47,796 nucleotides of DNA from an uncultured Burkholderiales bacterium (GCA_903910745.1 CAIWAO010000140.1:1-47796), one strand, 5' to 3'. Shown: positions 16,557-25,652, numbered from the stretch's first letter. Notes: generated by a model from the letters alone, not told the origin. Numbers and translations: made by a program.

Positions 16557-17504
16557 ATGCAAAATATAAAAAACACCCCTATAGGATTAATCGGACTTGG
16601 CGCGATGGGTAAAGGCATGGCCGAGTCGCTGAGAAATGCAGGATACTTGGTTTATGTTTATGATGTAAGACCAGAGGTCTCAACTGAGTTTGCTGCTGCG
16701 GGCGGTGTCGCTTGCGCAAGTCCTGCTGAAGTAGCTAAGCATTGTCAAACTGTCATAAGCGTGGTCGTTAATGCTGAGCAAACAGAGCATGTGCTTTTTG
16801 GAGTAGGCGGGGCATCCGTTGCCCAAGATCAGGCAGACTCTAATGCAGTAGCATTTGCAATGAAAAAGGGCAGTGTATTTGTGATGTGCTCTACGGTCAA
16901 TCCAGCTTGGTCAGTATCGCTGGAGAAAAAACTCAGTGACATGGGTATTTTATATTTAGATGCCCCTATATCGGGGGGCTCTGCCAAAGCAAAAACTGGG
17001 CAAATTACTATGATGACCTCAGGCTCTGATGAGGCGTACTTGGTCTGTGAGCACGCATTGAATGCGATGAGCGCTAAGGTATATAAGTTGGGAGACAAGG
17101 CCGGCGCTGGTAGTAAGGTTAAAGTGATCAACCAACTACTGGCTGGTGTACACATCGCTGCAGCCGCTGAGGCTATGGCATTAGGGATCAGGGAGGGTGT
17201 GAATCCTGAGTCTTTGTATGAGGTGATAACTCATAGCGCCGGAAATAGCTGGATGTTTGAAAACAGAATGCCGCACGTTATTAACTCTGATTACACCCCC
17301 CTCTCCGCGGTTGATATTTTTGTGAAAGATCTCGGTCTAGTTCTTGATATGGCTAGATCCACTAAATTTCCTTTGCCTTTATCGAGCACCGCCCATCAAA
17401 TGTTCATGCAAGCATCTAGCGCAGGATTTGCCAAGGAAGATGACAGTGCGGTGATTAAGATATTCCCTGGAATTGAATTGCCCAAACCCCAGCAGAAGAA
17501 ATAA
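16557..17504 (+). CDS. ltnD: L-threonate dehydrogenase-like beta-hydroxyacid dehydrogenase
   Basis: This is a 3-hydroxyisobutyrate dehydrogenase superfamily enzyme of 315 residues. LtnD oxidises L-threonate at C2 with NAD+ to 2-oxo-tetronate. The NAD-binding motif is GLIGLGAMGKGMA near residue 8. The substrate block is DAPISGGSAKAKTGQ and the catalytic Lys lies in GSKVKVINQLLAG. The assignment to LtnD rests mainly on context: otnK starts four bases after its stop, then otnC and otnI follow. D-erythronate-type or related substrates are possible. It is about ten residues longer than usual, partly in the segment after residue 80. Confidence 0.85.
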   Translation: MQNIKNTPIGLIGLGAMGKGMAESLRNAGYLVYVYDVRPEVSTEFAAAGGVACASPAEVAKHCQTVISVVVNAEQTEHVLFGVGGASVAQDQADSNAVAFAMKKGSVFVMCSTVNPAWSVSLEKKLSDMGILYLDAPISGGSAKAKTGQITMMTSGSDEAYLVCEHALNAMSAKVYKLGDKAGAGSKVKVINQLLAGVHIAAAAEAMALGIREGVNPESLYEVITHSAGNSWMFENRMPHVINSDYTPLSAVDIFVKDLGLVLDMARSTKFPLPLSSTAHQMFMQASSAGFAKEDDSAVIKIFPGIELPKPQQKK

Positions 17505-17508
17505 ATTT

Positions 17509-18813
17509 ATGGACAAAATATTATTAGGCTGTATTGCTGATGATTTTACGGGTGGGACTGATTTAGCTAATAATTTAGTGCGCAGTGGGATGCGAACGGT
17601 CCAAACTGTAGGTGTACCTAAGAATTTTGAGCTCTCAGGTGTAGATGCAGTTGTTGTTGCACTTAAATCCAGGACAATTGAGCCAAAAGATGCAATCAGT
17701 CAATCTTTGGAGGCATTAAAGTGGTTAAAGTCTCAAGGTGCAAAGCAAATCTATTTCAAGTACTGCTCTACATTTGACAGCACAGCAAAGGGCAATATTG
17801 GCCCTGTTACAGAAGCTTTGATGAAAGAATTAGGCACAGACTTTACTGTCGTTACTCCCGCTTTTCCAGATAACGGGCGGACTATTTTTAAGGGGCATCT
17901 TTTTGTAGGAGACTTGCTTTTATCAGACTCCTCAATGCGTCATCACCCCTTAACCCCAATGACAGAATCAAATTTAGTGAAAGTGATGCAGTCACAGTAC
18001 CCGGGCAAGGTTGGGTTGATTGATTACAAGGTTATACAAAAAGGTGAGTCTGCAATTTCAAGTAAAGTCCAAGCTTTAAAAGAGGATGGCGTCAGTGCCG
18101 CTGTTGTTGATTCCTTGTCAAATGAGGATTTAATGGTGCTTGGGCGTGCAGTAAAAGATTTAGCTTTAGTGACTGCAGGCTCAGGCCTTGCAATTGGATT
18201 AGCTCAAAATTTCGGTCTTGAACCAAATGAATCAACGATTAAACTGCCAAGCGTGGTGGGATTTAAAGCAATTTTATCTGGTAGCTGTTCTGAGATGACA
18301 CTCAAACAAGTCAATCACTTTCAAAAGCTTGGGTTTCCTTGCTTTCAGATTGATCCAATAAAGCTATCAACAAACTCAGATCATATTGATGAAGCCATAA
18401 AATGGGCTCGTGATCAATTTTCAAGTTCCTCAGGCCCAATTCTGATTTATTCCACATCCAATCCCCAACAAGTAGCAAGCATCCAAAACAAGCTGTCAGT
18501 GCAAGTTGCAGGTGAGATGGTAGAAAATGCAATGGCTCAACTTGCTAAAGAATTAGTTACCCTCGGAGTCGGGCAGTTATTGGTTGCTGGGGGAGAAACA
18601 TCGGGTAAGTGCGTTCAGTCACTCAATATTTCACATCTACAAATTGGTCCTCAAATAGATCCTGGTGTTCCTTGGTGTTATGCTTACACAAAGCATGTAG
18701 AGGGTTCCGTCACGAGGGGGGAGCCCTTAGTAGGACTTCATGTGGCTTTAAAGTCGGGTAATTTTGGTAGTGAAGACTTTTTCAGTTCAGCTTGGAAGTT
18801 AATTGAAAATTAG
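17509..18813 (+). CDS. otnK: 3-oxo-tetronate 4-kinase OtnK (four-carbon acid sugar kinase)
   Basis: This is a DUF1537-family kinase that phosphorylates 3-oxo-tetronate at O4. It has 434 residues from ATG 17509; an upstream TTG inside ltnD (17473) was rejected. The N-terminal substrate domain has GCIADDFTGGTDLANNLV and IYFKYCSTFDSTAKGNIGPV. The ATP-binding C-terminal part has ILSGSCSEMT, VAGGETSGKC and LKSGNFG. These blocks agree closely with E. coli YgbK as I remember it. The gene order ltnD-otnK-otnC-otnI supports the pathway assignment. Confidence 0.93.
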   Translation: MDKILLGCIADDFTGGTDLANNLVRSGMRTVQTVGVPKNFELSGVDAVVVALKSRTIEPKDAISQSLEALKWLKSQGAKQIYFKYCSTFDSTAKGNIGPVTEALMKELGTDFTVVTPAFPDNGRTIFKGHLFVGDLLLSDSSMRHHPLTPMTESNLVKVMQSQYPGKVGLIDYKVIQKGESAISSKVQALKEDGVSAAVVDSLSNEDLMVLGRAVKDLALVTAGSGLAIGLAQNFGLEPNESTIKLPSVVGFKAILSGSCSEMTLKQVNHFQKLGFPCFQIDPIKLSTNSDHIDEAIKWARDQFSSSSGPILIYSTSNPQQVASIQNKLSVQVAGEMVENAMAQLAKELVTLGVGQLLVAGGETSGKCVQSLNISHLQIGPQIDPGVPWCYAYTKHVEGSVTRGEPLVGLHVALKSGNFGSEDFFSSAWKLIEN

Positions 18814-18833
18814 AAATCAGAGATTTTTTTAAG

Positions 18834-19508
18834 ATGAATGAAAACTTTGCAAGAGAGGAGATCTGCCGCGTCGGTAAAAGTTTATTTGATAGAGGCTATG
18901 TTCATTCAAGTGCAGGCAACATCAGTATAAAACTTGATGACGGATTTTTGATTACACCAACTGATGCAGTTTTAGGTTTTTTAGAGCCTGAATCAATCAG
19001 CAAAGTGGACATGTCTGGGGCTCACATCAGCGGTGAAAAACCTAGTAAAACTCTTGCCCTTCATAGATCTATTTATTCAACCGCCGCTAAGCAGTTTCCA
19101 AAAACCTCCTGCATCATACATACACATAGCACCTATTGTGTCGCTTTAACTTTGAAGAATGATTTTGACACCGCAGACGCCGAGCTTTTAAAACCGATCA
19201 CTCCCTACCAAGTCATGAAAGTTGGACGAGTTCCTGTCATTCCTTATAAAAGACCAGGGGACTCTCAGGTTCTTGATTTGGTTGGAGAAAGGATAGATCG
19301 ATATTTAAGCAAAGGTATTCACATTCGCTCGGTCATGCTCAGTTCACTGGGACCTTTGGTGTGGCATGACACGGCTGCTAAAACAATGGCTACACTCGAG
19401 GAGTTGGAGGAGTCCGCGAAGCTCTCCTTTTTATTGGAGCGAGGGGGCAAGACAATGCTCCCCACGCAGATCCATGAGTTAAAAGATGTGTTTAATTCCT
19501 CTTGGTAG
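18834..19508 (+). CDS. otnC: OtnC-like class II aldolase family protein with altered active site
   Basis: By position and overall sequence this is the 3-oxo-tetronate 4-phosphate decarboxylase, a zinc enzyme of the class II aldolase fold. It has 224 residues. SSAGNISIKLDDGFLITPT matches the phosphate-binding block and HTHST gives zinc ligands His96 and His98. Two hallmark residues are missing. The family motif KPSKE reads KPSKT, so the catalytic Glu is Thr73. The family NHGP reads SLGP, so the third zinc His is Leu172. A His at 178 (VWHDT) lies nearby. The reading frame is intact and the C-terminal EELEESAKL block is conserved. Either the chemistry has changed or the protein is inactive. Confidence 0.85.
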   Translation: MNENFAREEICRVGKSLFDRGYVHSSAGNISIKLDDGFLITPTDAVLGFLEPESISKVDMSGAHISGEKPSKTLALHRSIYSTAAKQFPKTSCIIHTHSTYCVALTLKNDFDTADAELLKPITPYQVMKVGRVPVIPYKRPGDSQVLDLVGERIDRYLSKGIHIRSVMLSSLGPLVWHDTAAKTMATLEELEESAKLSFLLERGGKTMLPTQIHELKDVFNSSW

Positions 19509-19540
19509 TCAGTCAACAAAATAAACGTAGAGATTAATCC

Positions 19541-20443
19541 ATGCCTAAATTCGCAGCCAATTTATCAATGATGTATGTCGAGGTCCCTTTTTTGGAGCGT
19601 TTTGAGCTTGCTGCGCAGGATGGTTTTAAGGCAGTAGAGTATTTGTTTCCCTACCAGTGGCCTGCTAAAGAGTTGGCAGCGAGGTTAAAGAGCAACGGTC
19701 TTGAGCAAGTGCTAATGAATGCTCCACCCGGTGGCATTGATGCCAATACGATTGAGCAAGCATGGGGCAAAGGAATGCGAGGCCTTAGCTCCTTGCCAGA
19801 ATTCAAAGCAGAGTTTAGAGAGGGTTTTAAACTCTCTATTGAATACGCGGATACTTTGGGTAGTCCCAGAATCCATGTAATGGCTGGGCTTATTCCACAG
19901 ACTGATAGGGTTCTAGGTGATGCACCCGTGAGCCTTAGAACAAGCAGTGATGCAGTTATTACAAATACGGCCATGCGAGAGTGTTACTTGGAGAATTTAG
20001 CATGGGCTTGTGATACGGCTAAAGCACACGGTAAGGACGTATTGATTGAGCCCATCAATACGAGGGACATACCGCATTTCTTTTTAAACAAACAAATTGA
20101 TGCGCACAATATCATTAGGGAATTAGGCTGTTCTAATTTGAAAGTTCAAATGGATTTGTTCCATTGTCAAATCGTAGAAGGTGATTTGGCAGCTAAGATC
20201 ACTGAATACTTGCCCAGCGGCAGAGTAGGTCATTTCCAAATCGCCGGTGTACCCAAAAGGCATGAGCCAAACACAGGAGAATTGAACTATCCTATGCTGT
20301 TTGATTTGATCAATGATTTAAGCATTGAGCACAAATGGGATGGATGGATTGGATGTGAATATAACCCCCTCAAAGGGTCCGAGAAAGGCGGGACTTCGGC
20401 CGGCTTGACATGGCTCAGAGATTATCAAAATTCGAAAAAATGA
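19541..20443 (+). CDS. otnI: 2-oxo-tetronate isomerase OtnI (hydroxypyruvate isomerase family)
   Basis: This is a xylose-isomerase-like TIM-barrel enzyme that converts 2-oxo-tetronate to 3-oxo-tetronate. It has 300 residues, against about 258 in E. coli Hyi. The conserved metal/catalytic blocks are intact: [11 protein letters not shown] (Glu), QMDLFHCQ (Asp), GHFQIAG (Gln) and GCEYNP (Glu). The N-terminus reads [19 protein letters not shown]. The extra length is mainly an insertion at about residues 120-143 ([16 protein letters not shown] region) plus smaller ones near 65-75 and 285. It is the last gene of the acid-sugar operon. Confidence 0.88.
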   Translation: MPKFAANLSMMYVEVPFLERFELAAQDGFKAVEYLFPYQWPAKELAARLKSNGLEQVLMNAPPGGIDANTIEQAWGKGMRGLSSLPEFKAEFREGFKLSIEYADTLGSPRIHVMAGLIPQTDRVLGDAPVSLRTSSDAVITNTAMRECYLENLAWACDTAKAHGKDVLIEPINTRDIPHFFLNKQIDAHNIIRELGCSNLKVQMDLFHCQIVEGDLAAKITEYLPSGRVGHFQIAGVPKRHEPNTGELNYPMLFDLINDLSIEHKWDGWIGCEYNPLKGSEKGGTSAGLTWLRDYQNSKK

Positions 20444-20468
20444 AACTCTTTTCATTTGACTTTTATAG

Positions 20469-20477
20469 CCCCCCCCC
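20469..20477. repeat. C9 homopolymer upstream of PAP2 gene
   Basis: Nine consecutive C residues lie nine bases before the first possible start of the PAP2 gene, where a ribosome binding site or promoter would be expected. A G8 run also lies inside that gene at 20690-20697. Such runs are slippage-prone, but G/C runs of seven or eight occur elsewhere in this window too. Confidence 0.9.
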
Positions 20478-20486
20478 AACGCACAT

Positions 20487-21140
20487 ATGTTTGAAGTAAT
20501 TAATACAATGTTTAATAAAAATCTAAGAAATTTTCTCCACCTTGTTGTGATTTTTTTCTTGCAAGCAAGTAATGCAAATGCTGGAAATGGATTGCTAGGC
20601 ATGGATCATGAGGTACCCTTTGACCAGTCAGGAATTTGGGCTAGAAAATACCAACTCTCCCTTGAATATGGGTCCGCTCTTTTTGTAGTGGGGGGGGCTC
20701 TATGGGAGGGCAGTGATTCCAGGCTAGGTCAAACATACTGGAAATCGGTTGATGCAATGCTAATTGGAGACACATCGGCAACTATATTGAAGGATGTATT
20801 CAGAAGGCAAAGGCCTATTGATGGAAACAACCCTAATGCGTGGTTCCAATCGTCTGGAAACGCTAGTTTTCCAAGTGGAGAAGTTACTCACATTACGTCT
20901 ATTGTGACACCTTTCATTGCAGAATATGGACGCGATCAACCTTTGGTTTGGCTCTTAACTTTGTTACCCATGTATGACGGCGTTGCTAGAATGAAGTCTC
21001 AAGCACATTGGCAATCCGATGTGTTGGGAGCCGCTGCCTTAGGTGCAGCGTCCGGTTTATATGCAAATAGTCGCAATCAAGCCTGGACTGCTAGTGTTCT
21101 TCCCGGTGGCTTTACAGTTGGCTATCGTAAGGTGTTCTGA
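20487..21140 (+). CDS. PAP2-superfamily phosphatase, secreted or membrane-associated
   Basis: This is a type 2 phosphatidic acid phosphatase family protein, 217 residues from 20487 or 210 from ATG 20508, whose N-terminus is a better signal peptide (hydrophobic LHLVVIFFLQ, then ANA). Motif 1 is K102-x6-R109-P110. Motif 2 reads PSGE at 129-132 where the family normally has PSGH, so the general-acid His is Glu. Motif 3 has R168, H174 and D178 (AHWQSDV). There are few membrane helices, so it resembles soluble acid-phosphatase-like members. No ribosome binding site is evident; a C9 run lies just upstream. Confidence 0.8.
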   Translation: MFEVINTMFNKNLRNFLHLVVIFFLQASNANAGNGLLGMDHEVPFDQSGIWARKYQLSLEYGSALFVVGGALWEGSDSRLGQTYWKSVDAMLIGDTSATILKDVFRRQRPIDGNNPNAWFQSSGNASFPSGEVTHITSIVTPFIAEYGRDQPLVWLLTLLPMYDGVARMKSQAHWQSDVLGAAALGAASGLYANSRNQAWTASVLPGGFTVGYRKVF

Positions 21141-21187
21141 GATTTAAGCAGCTCATATAATTAGGTTATAAAAATATAGGAATTTAA

Positions 21188-22183
21188 ATGTCTTCTTCTA
21201 TGCTATTCATGGATCATGGAGTTGGTGGCTCACCAGAGGTGCTCGTACAGTCAAAAGGCCCAATTCCTGATGTAAGACCAGGTGAAGTGTTAATCAAAGT
21301 TGCATATGCTGGTGTTAATCGTCCAGATGTTTCGCAAAGAATGGGTAAGTATCCACCTCCTGTAGACGCATCCAAAATCATGGGATTGGAGGTCTCTGGT
21401 GAAATCGCTCATTTGGGAGAAGGCGTTACAGGTTTTAGTTTGGGTGACAAGGTCTGTGCCCTTTGCAACGGAGGCGGCTATGCAGAGTTTGTGAGTGTCC
21501 CTGTGGGTCAAGTTTTGCCCATCCCCAAAGGCCTTAGTTTATTGGAGGCTGCAGCGTTGCCGGAGAATTTCTTTACAGTTTGGACAAATGTTTTTCAAAG
21601 AGGTAAATTATCTGCAGGCGAGAGTTTTATGGTACACGGAGGCTCCTCAGGAATAGGGTTAACGGCGATACAGTTGGCTAAGAATTTTGGAGCAAAGGTT
21701 TTTTGTACAGTCGGAAATGAAGAGAAAGTCCAAGCATGTCAAAAAGCAGGTGCTGAATTAGCGATTAATTACAAGACACAAAACTTTGTAGATGAGATTG
21801 CTCGAGCAACCAACAAAGCCGGCGTTAACCTGATTTTAGATATGGTTGGTGGAAGCTATATCCAGGGCAACTTGCAATCCTTATCATTAGACGGTAGGCT
21901 TGTACAAATTGCATTCCTTCAGCCCTCTAAAGTTGAGGTCGACTGGCTTCAAATTATGACCAAACGATTGACCTATACAGGTTCGACTTTAAGACCCAGG
22001 ACTGCTCAAGATAAAGCACAAATGGCCAAAGAGCTCTTGGAGCACGTTTGGCCACTTTTGGAAAATAAGAGGGTTAGTCCAGTTATATATAAGGTTTTCG
22101 GTCTGCTTGAGGCCTGCGAAGCGCATGTCTTACTTGAGTCTTCTCAGCACATTGGTAAGATAATGTTGAAAGTCGATGCGTAA
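21188..22183 (+). CDS. NAD(P)H-quinone oxidoreductase, PIG3/zeta-crystallin type
   Basis: This is a zinc-independent medium-chain dehydrogenase/reductase of 331 residues. The N-terminal domain has AYAGVNRPDVSQRMGKYPPP and the NADPH-binding Rossmann block is VHGGSSGIGLTAIQLAK near residue 148. The C-terminal TYTGSTLRPRT motif is typical of the PIG3 (TP53I3-like) group. It likely reduces quinones or activated alkenes in the cytoplasm. Its stop directly abuts the stop of the convergent DCC-family gene. Confidence 0.9.
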   Translation: MSSSMLFMDHGVGGSPEVLVQSKGPIPDVRPGEVLIKVAYAGVNRPDVSQRMGKYPPPVDASKIMGLEVSGEIAHLGEGVTGFSLGDKVCALCNGGGYAEFVSVPVGQVLPIPKGLSLLEAAALPENFFTVWTNVFQRGKLSAGESFMVHGGSSGIGLTAIQLAKNFGAKVFCTVGNEEKVQACQKAGAELAINYKTQNFVDEIARATNKAGVNLILDMVGGSYIQGNLQSLSLDGRLVQIAFLQPSKVEVDWLQIMTKRLTYTGSTLRPRTAQDKAQMAKELLEHVWPLLENKRVSPVIYKVFGLLEACEAHVLLESSQHIGKIMLKVDA

Positions 22184-22591
22184 TTATTTTTTTGACTTTG
22201 CGTTATTTTTTAAAAAAATAAAAGCCCAAATTCTTGATATCGAATGTCTGTTTCGCGCAAACACGCGGTAGCCGTAATTCAGGATAGGTCTCAGCGATTT
22301 TCTGCTTAAGATCCAGGCCAGTAGGTTCAGCCCTGTAAGTTGATATGCGATACAAAACGCATCTATGCCCATTAAAATCTCACCTGTATCTGTTCGAGCG
22401 TGAATAGCGTTTAGAGCGACCTCGCATGAAACGCCTTTTAAGGGCTCTAAAGCATGGGGGAGCCTTACATCAACAAATCCAATGTAATTATTTTTGTCAC
22501 GGCGTTCTAAAAATTCCATTTCTGCTTTGCAAAGCGGGCAATCACCATCGTAGAAGAGCTGTAATTTTTTATTGCTGTAAGATGATTGCAT
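22184..22591 (-). CDS. DUF393/DCC-family thiol-disulfide oxidoreductase-like protein
   Basis: The protein has 135 residues. The N-terminal signature LFYDGDCPLCKAEMEFLERRD carries the DxxCPLC motif with its Cys pair, which defines the DCC family. Later blocks GEILMGIDAFCIAYQLTG and NYGYRVFARNRH also fit. The fold is thioredoxin-like and a redox role is presumed for the family, but no substrate is known to me. It is a single gene transcribed divergently from the pterin dehydratase gene. Confidence 0.85.
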   Translation of the reverse strand: MQSSYSNKKLQLFYDGDCPLCKAEMEFLERRDKNNYIGFVDVRLPHALEPLKGVSCEVALNAIHARTDTGEILMGIDAFCIAYQLTGLNLLAWILSRKSLRPILNYGYRVFARNRHSISRIWAFIFLKNNAKSKK

Positions 22592-22721
22592 AATTGCTTG
22601 ATGTTTTTAAGTAACGACTTTTGAGAATTGCAAATCTATTAATTTACCTAAATTAAGTATTTTGGGCTTTCAACTAATTTTCTCTGTCAAGTGTAATTGT
22701 TTTCTAAAGTAGTATCTAAAT

Positions 22722-23027
22722 ATGGTTAAATTAGACTCATCAACCGCTGATTTTAAAAAACGATTTGCTTCTTTGCCTAATTGGACATTCGCCAAAGAGC
22801 CTGACCATATAACCAGAAGCTTCAGTTTCAATAATTTTGTTGAGGCTTTTGGGTTCATGTCAAGCACAGCCTTGGTGGCTGAGAAAATGGAGCATCACCC
22901 AGATTGGTCAAATGTCTACAACATGGTTAAGATTAAATTATTTACGCACGACGTTGGTGGTTTAACAGATAAAGACTTTAATTTAGCTTCTAGAATTGAT
23001 GATATCTATCTTGCTTTTAAAAAATGA
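22722..23027 (+). CDS. phhB: Pterin-4a-carbinolamine dehydratase
   Basis: This is a PCD/DCoH family enzyme that dehydrates 4a-hydroxytetrahydropterin during phenylalanine hydroxylase turnover. The protein has 101 residues. The family signature [20 protein letters not shown] is complete, including the catalytic His pair and the later TH. No phhA is in the window, so its partner may be elsewhere or it may serve molybdopterin-related or general pterin recycling. Its stop overlaps the amidase start by four bases (ATGA). Confidence 0.9.
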   Translation: MVKLDSSTADFKKRFASLPNWTFAKEPDHITRSFSFNNFVEAFGFMSSTALVAEKMEHHPDWSNVYNMVKIKLFTHDVGGLTDKDFNLASRIDDIYLAFKK

Positions 23028-24400
23028 AAAATACTCAAAATATGCCCATCACAACAACCATTGATTTAATTAAAAATGAAATCACTAAAGGCACAATTTC
23101 CTACACTGAATTGGTCGAGGAGTGTTTAAAAGCGACCGATTTACCCAACGCAGCCAATGTATTTACTAAAAAATATTCAGAGTCAGCATTGTCATCTGCC
23201 AGATATACAGATTCCCAAATTAAATCTGGGGTGTCTTTACACCCTTTGGCCGGACTACCTATTACGATCAAGGATCTTTACGATGTTAAGGATGAAACGA
23301 CCGAGTCAGCGACCAAGGTCTTAAGGGGGGGAGCGTCTGCTAAATCGGACGCTGAGATCGTCAAACGTATCAGAAATGCCGGAATGGCAATTTTAGGTAA
23401 GACCAACATGAGTGAATTTGCATTCTCTGGCGTTGGAATTAACCCCCATTGGGGTACGCCCCAAAATCCAAGTGACGCTCTTGAACACCGTGTACCTGGA
23501 GGGTCAAGTTCTGGTGCAGCAGTTTCAGTTGCCCTTGGCCTATGCGTTGCCGCTATAGGGTCAGATACTGGAGGATCTATTAGAGTTCCCGCGGCACTTT
23601 GTGGATTGGTTGGTTTTAAAAGCTCAATGTTCAGAGTGCCAATCCAAGGTGCGGTTGAGCTTGCTAGATCATTGGACACTGTTTGTGCAATGACTAGGAG
23701 CGTAAAAGACTCATTGTTGATTGACGCGCTATTATCAGGTGAGGCTTTAAACGTCAAACCCCGATCAGTAGCTGGTATGCGATTAGCTGTATCTAAAACA
23801 CTTTTACAAGATAATTTAGAGCCTCAAGTTGCCAAAACTTTTGAGAAATCTATTGCACTTTTATCTAAAAATGGTGCTCAGATTATTGAGATTGATCTTA
23901 AGGAATTTGCTGAAATCTCTCAAATCAATGCGCCTGGTGGTCTAGCATCAATAGAGTCTTACGCAGCCTATGAGCAATTTGTTGAGAGCGCAGCGGACCA
24001 AATGGATTCAAGGGTTGTCAAACGCATGCTTCTTGGAAAGGGAGTTACTGCAGCTCAGTACATAAAATTGCTAGATGCAAGAAAAGCTTGGATTAAACGA
24101 GTAGAGTCAATACTTCGACCTTTTGATGCGCTTCTCAGTCCTACCGTCCCCCTGCAAGCACCTAAAACTCAAGGACTTTTAGACTCTGAAGAGGAGTTTT
24201 TTAGGGTCAATGGACTACTTCTTAGAAATACTTCTGCAATTAATTTTCTTGATGGCTGTTCTTTCTCACTACCCATGCAGGCCCCGGGTGAACTTCCAAT
24301 GGGTTTGATGCTTTCTCATTGCAACGCTGAGGATGCAAATTTAGCAAGTGTTGCACTAGCGGTCGAGGCAGTATTAAAAAACTCAGGGGGAGAGTGGTAA
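23024..24400 (+). CDS. Amidase-signature family hydrolase
   Basis: The protein has 458 residues with an intact Ser-cisSer-Lys triad: Lys83 (TIKDLYDV), Ser161 (GGSSSG) and Ser185 (GSDTGGSIR). This is the fold shared by GatA and by amidases of diverse amides. The C-terminal region ([15 protein letters not shown]) fits free amidases. It is unlikely to be the tRNA-dependent GatA, because no gatB or gatC is beside it. The start at 23024 overlaps the pterin dehydratase stop; Met7 at 23042 is an alternative. Substrate unknown. Confidence 0.87.
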   Translation: MKNTQNMPITTTIDLIKNEITKGTISYTELVEECLKATDLPNAANVFTKKYSESALSSARYTDSQIKSGVSLHPLAGLPITIKDLYDVKDETTESATKVLRGGASAKSDAEIVKRIRNAGMAILGKTNMSEFAFSGVGINPHWGTPQNPSDALEHRVPGGSSSGAAVSVALGLCVAAIGSDTGGSIRVPAALCGLVGFKSSMFRVPIQGAVELARSLDTVCAMTRSVKDSLLIDALLSGEALNVKPRSVAGMRLAVSKTLLQDNLEPQVAKTFEKSIALLSKNGAQIIEIDLKEFAEISQINAPGGLASIESYAAYEQFVESAADQMDSRVVKRMLLGKGVTAAQYIKLLDARKAWIKRVESILRPFDALLSPTVPLQAPKTQGLLDSEEEFFRVNGLLLRNTSAINFLDGCSFSLPMQAPGELPMGLMLSHCNAEDANLASVALAVEAVLKNSGGEW

Positions 24401-24413
24401 GCTTAAATACAGG

Positions 24414-25112
24414 CTAATTTGCCTGCAAAGCTAAGGCAAGCACATCTTCAAGGGATGATCCCGTGTGGGTGGGCTTGGGTCCTAATGTCTCAAAGGGTAG
24501 TCCTTGACGGTTTACCCAAAAGCTTCTAAATCCGAACCAAGTAGCACCCAGTGCATCCCAAGAGTTACTGGAAACAAACAACACCTCGCGTTTGTCAACT
24601 GCGTAACTTTGTAAAACCAAGTCATAGCTCTCGGGAGATACCTTGAACTGACGCACACTATCAACGGAGATCACTCTATCTAAAAGTGTGCTCATTCCGG
24701 CACTTTTTACTGCACAATCCAACATCTTGGGACTTCCGTTTGACAAAATGGCATTCTTAAACCCCCGTTTTTGCAGATCATGGAGTACTCCTAAGTTCTC
24801 AGGGAATGCTTTTAGTTCTGCATACTCGTCTAACAGTTCTTTCTGCGCTTGAGCAGTCAGTTCAAGTTTTAGTTTCTGGCAACTGTAATTTAAGGCCAAT
24901 CTTGTGATGTCCCAAAAAGATTGATAATGCCTACTTCCGTTTGGATTGTGGGGATCACTCATTGTGATAAGCCGCGTGTATTCAATTTGCTTGTCTCTCC
25001 AAAGAATAGACAACTCTTGACCGCGGCCTGGAAATAGGGCCTCTGCCAATTTAGAGACTGAATACACGTCAAATAATGTTCCGTAGGCGTCGAATACGAT
25101 AACTTTGAACAT
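24414..25112 (-). CDS. Haloacid dehalogenase type II (L-2-haloacid dehalogenase family)
   Basis: This is a HAD-superfamily hydrolase of 232 residues. The nucleophile Asp8 lies in VFDAYGTLFDV, motif II is AILSNGSP, the Lys motif is FKVSPESYDL and the C-terminal motif is FVSSNSWDALGA. The DAYGTLFDV and SSN-WD-GA combination is typical of L-2-haloacid dehalogenases, which hydrolyse short 2-haloacids to D-2-hydroxyacids. Related phosphatases share some of this, so activity on haloacids is likely but not certain. It is a single gene, convergent with the amidase gene. Confidence 0.88.
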   Translation of the reverse strand: MFKVIVFDAYGTLFDVYSVSKLAEALFPGRGQELSILWRDKQIEYTRLITMSDPHNPNGSRHYQSFWDITRLALNYSCQKLKLELTAQAQKELLDEYAELKAFPENLGVLHDLQKRGFKNAILSNGSPKMLDCAVKSAGMSTLLDRVISVDSVRQFKVSPESYDLVLQSYAVDKREVLFVSSNSWDALGATWFGFRSFWVNRQGLPFETLGPKPTHTGSSLEDVLALALQAN

Positions 25113-25240
25113 ACTCTGTCCTCATTAACATTTAGATAACGAGATTTTAAGCACGATTAGGTTCATTAAGGATAAATATTTCATTGAATTAATCTTTGAT
25201 TTTTCAAGATATGATTGGTCTTCTTAACAAAAACTATCTA

Positions 25241-25630
25241 ACAATGGAAACTGTTTACCTCTCGTTGCTTATTTCTGGCTTGATGCCTATTTTTTGCACT
25301 GCGATTGCCAAGTGGGGATTTAAGGATTTTGACAATCACGATCCGCGTGCTTGGTTGTCAAAACAAACTGGCTACAGGGCCAGGGCTAACTCAGCTCAGG
25401 CCAATTGCTTTGAGGCTTTTCCTTTTTTTGCGGTCAGTGTGTTTTGTGCTCTTGGCGCAGGTGTTAATCTAGCAACCCTCAGCATGAGTTGTGGATTGTT
25501 TATTTTATTTAGATCTTTATACGTTTTGTTCTACCTTGTTGACAAAGCCTCACTTAGAACCATTGCTTATTGCATTGCGCTTGCATGTGTTGTGTCTAAT
25601 TTCGTCCAGGCGATTTCACTAACTCATTAA
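25241..25630 (+). CDS. MAPEG-family membrane protein
   Basis: This is a four-helix integral membrane protein of the MAPEG family (eicosanoid and glutathione metabolism), 129 residues from ATG 25241. Earlier starts at 25196 (TTG) and 25211 (ATG) are open, but the family N-terminus aligns with METVYLSLLISGLMP. The hallmark R-x-x-A-x-x-N-x-x-E pattern is present (RARANSAQANCFEAFPFF). Bacterial members of this group are mostly uncharacterised. No clear ribosome binding site precedes any of the three starts, so the N-terminus is tentative. Confidence 0.82.
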   Translation, partial: TMETVYLSLLISGLMPIFCTAIAKWGFKDFDNHDPRAWLSKQTGYRARANSAQANCFEAFPFFAVSVFCALGAGVNLATLSMSCGLFILFRSLYVLFYLVDKASLRTIAYCIALACVVSNFVQAISLTH

Positions 25631-25652
25631 TTGAGTCGATTAAATATTTGGA

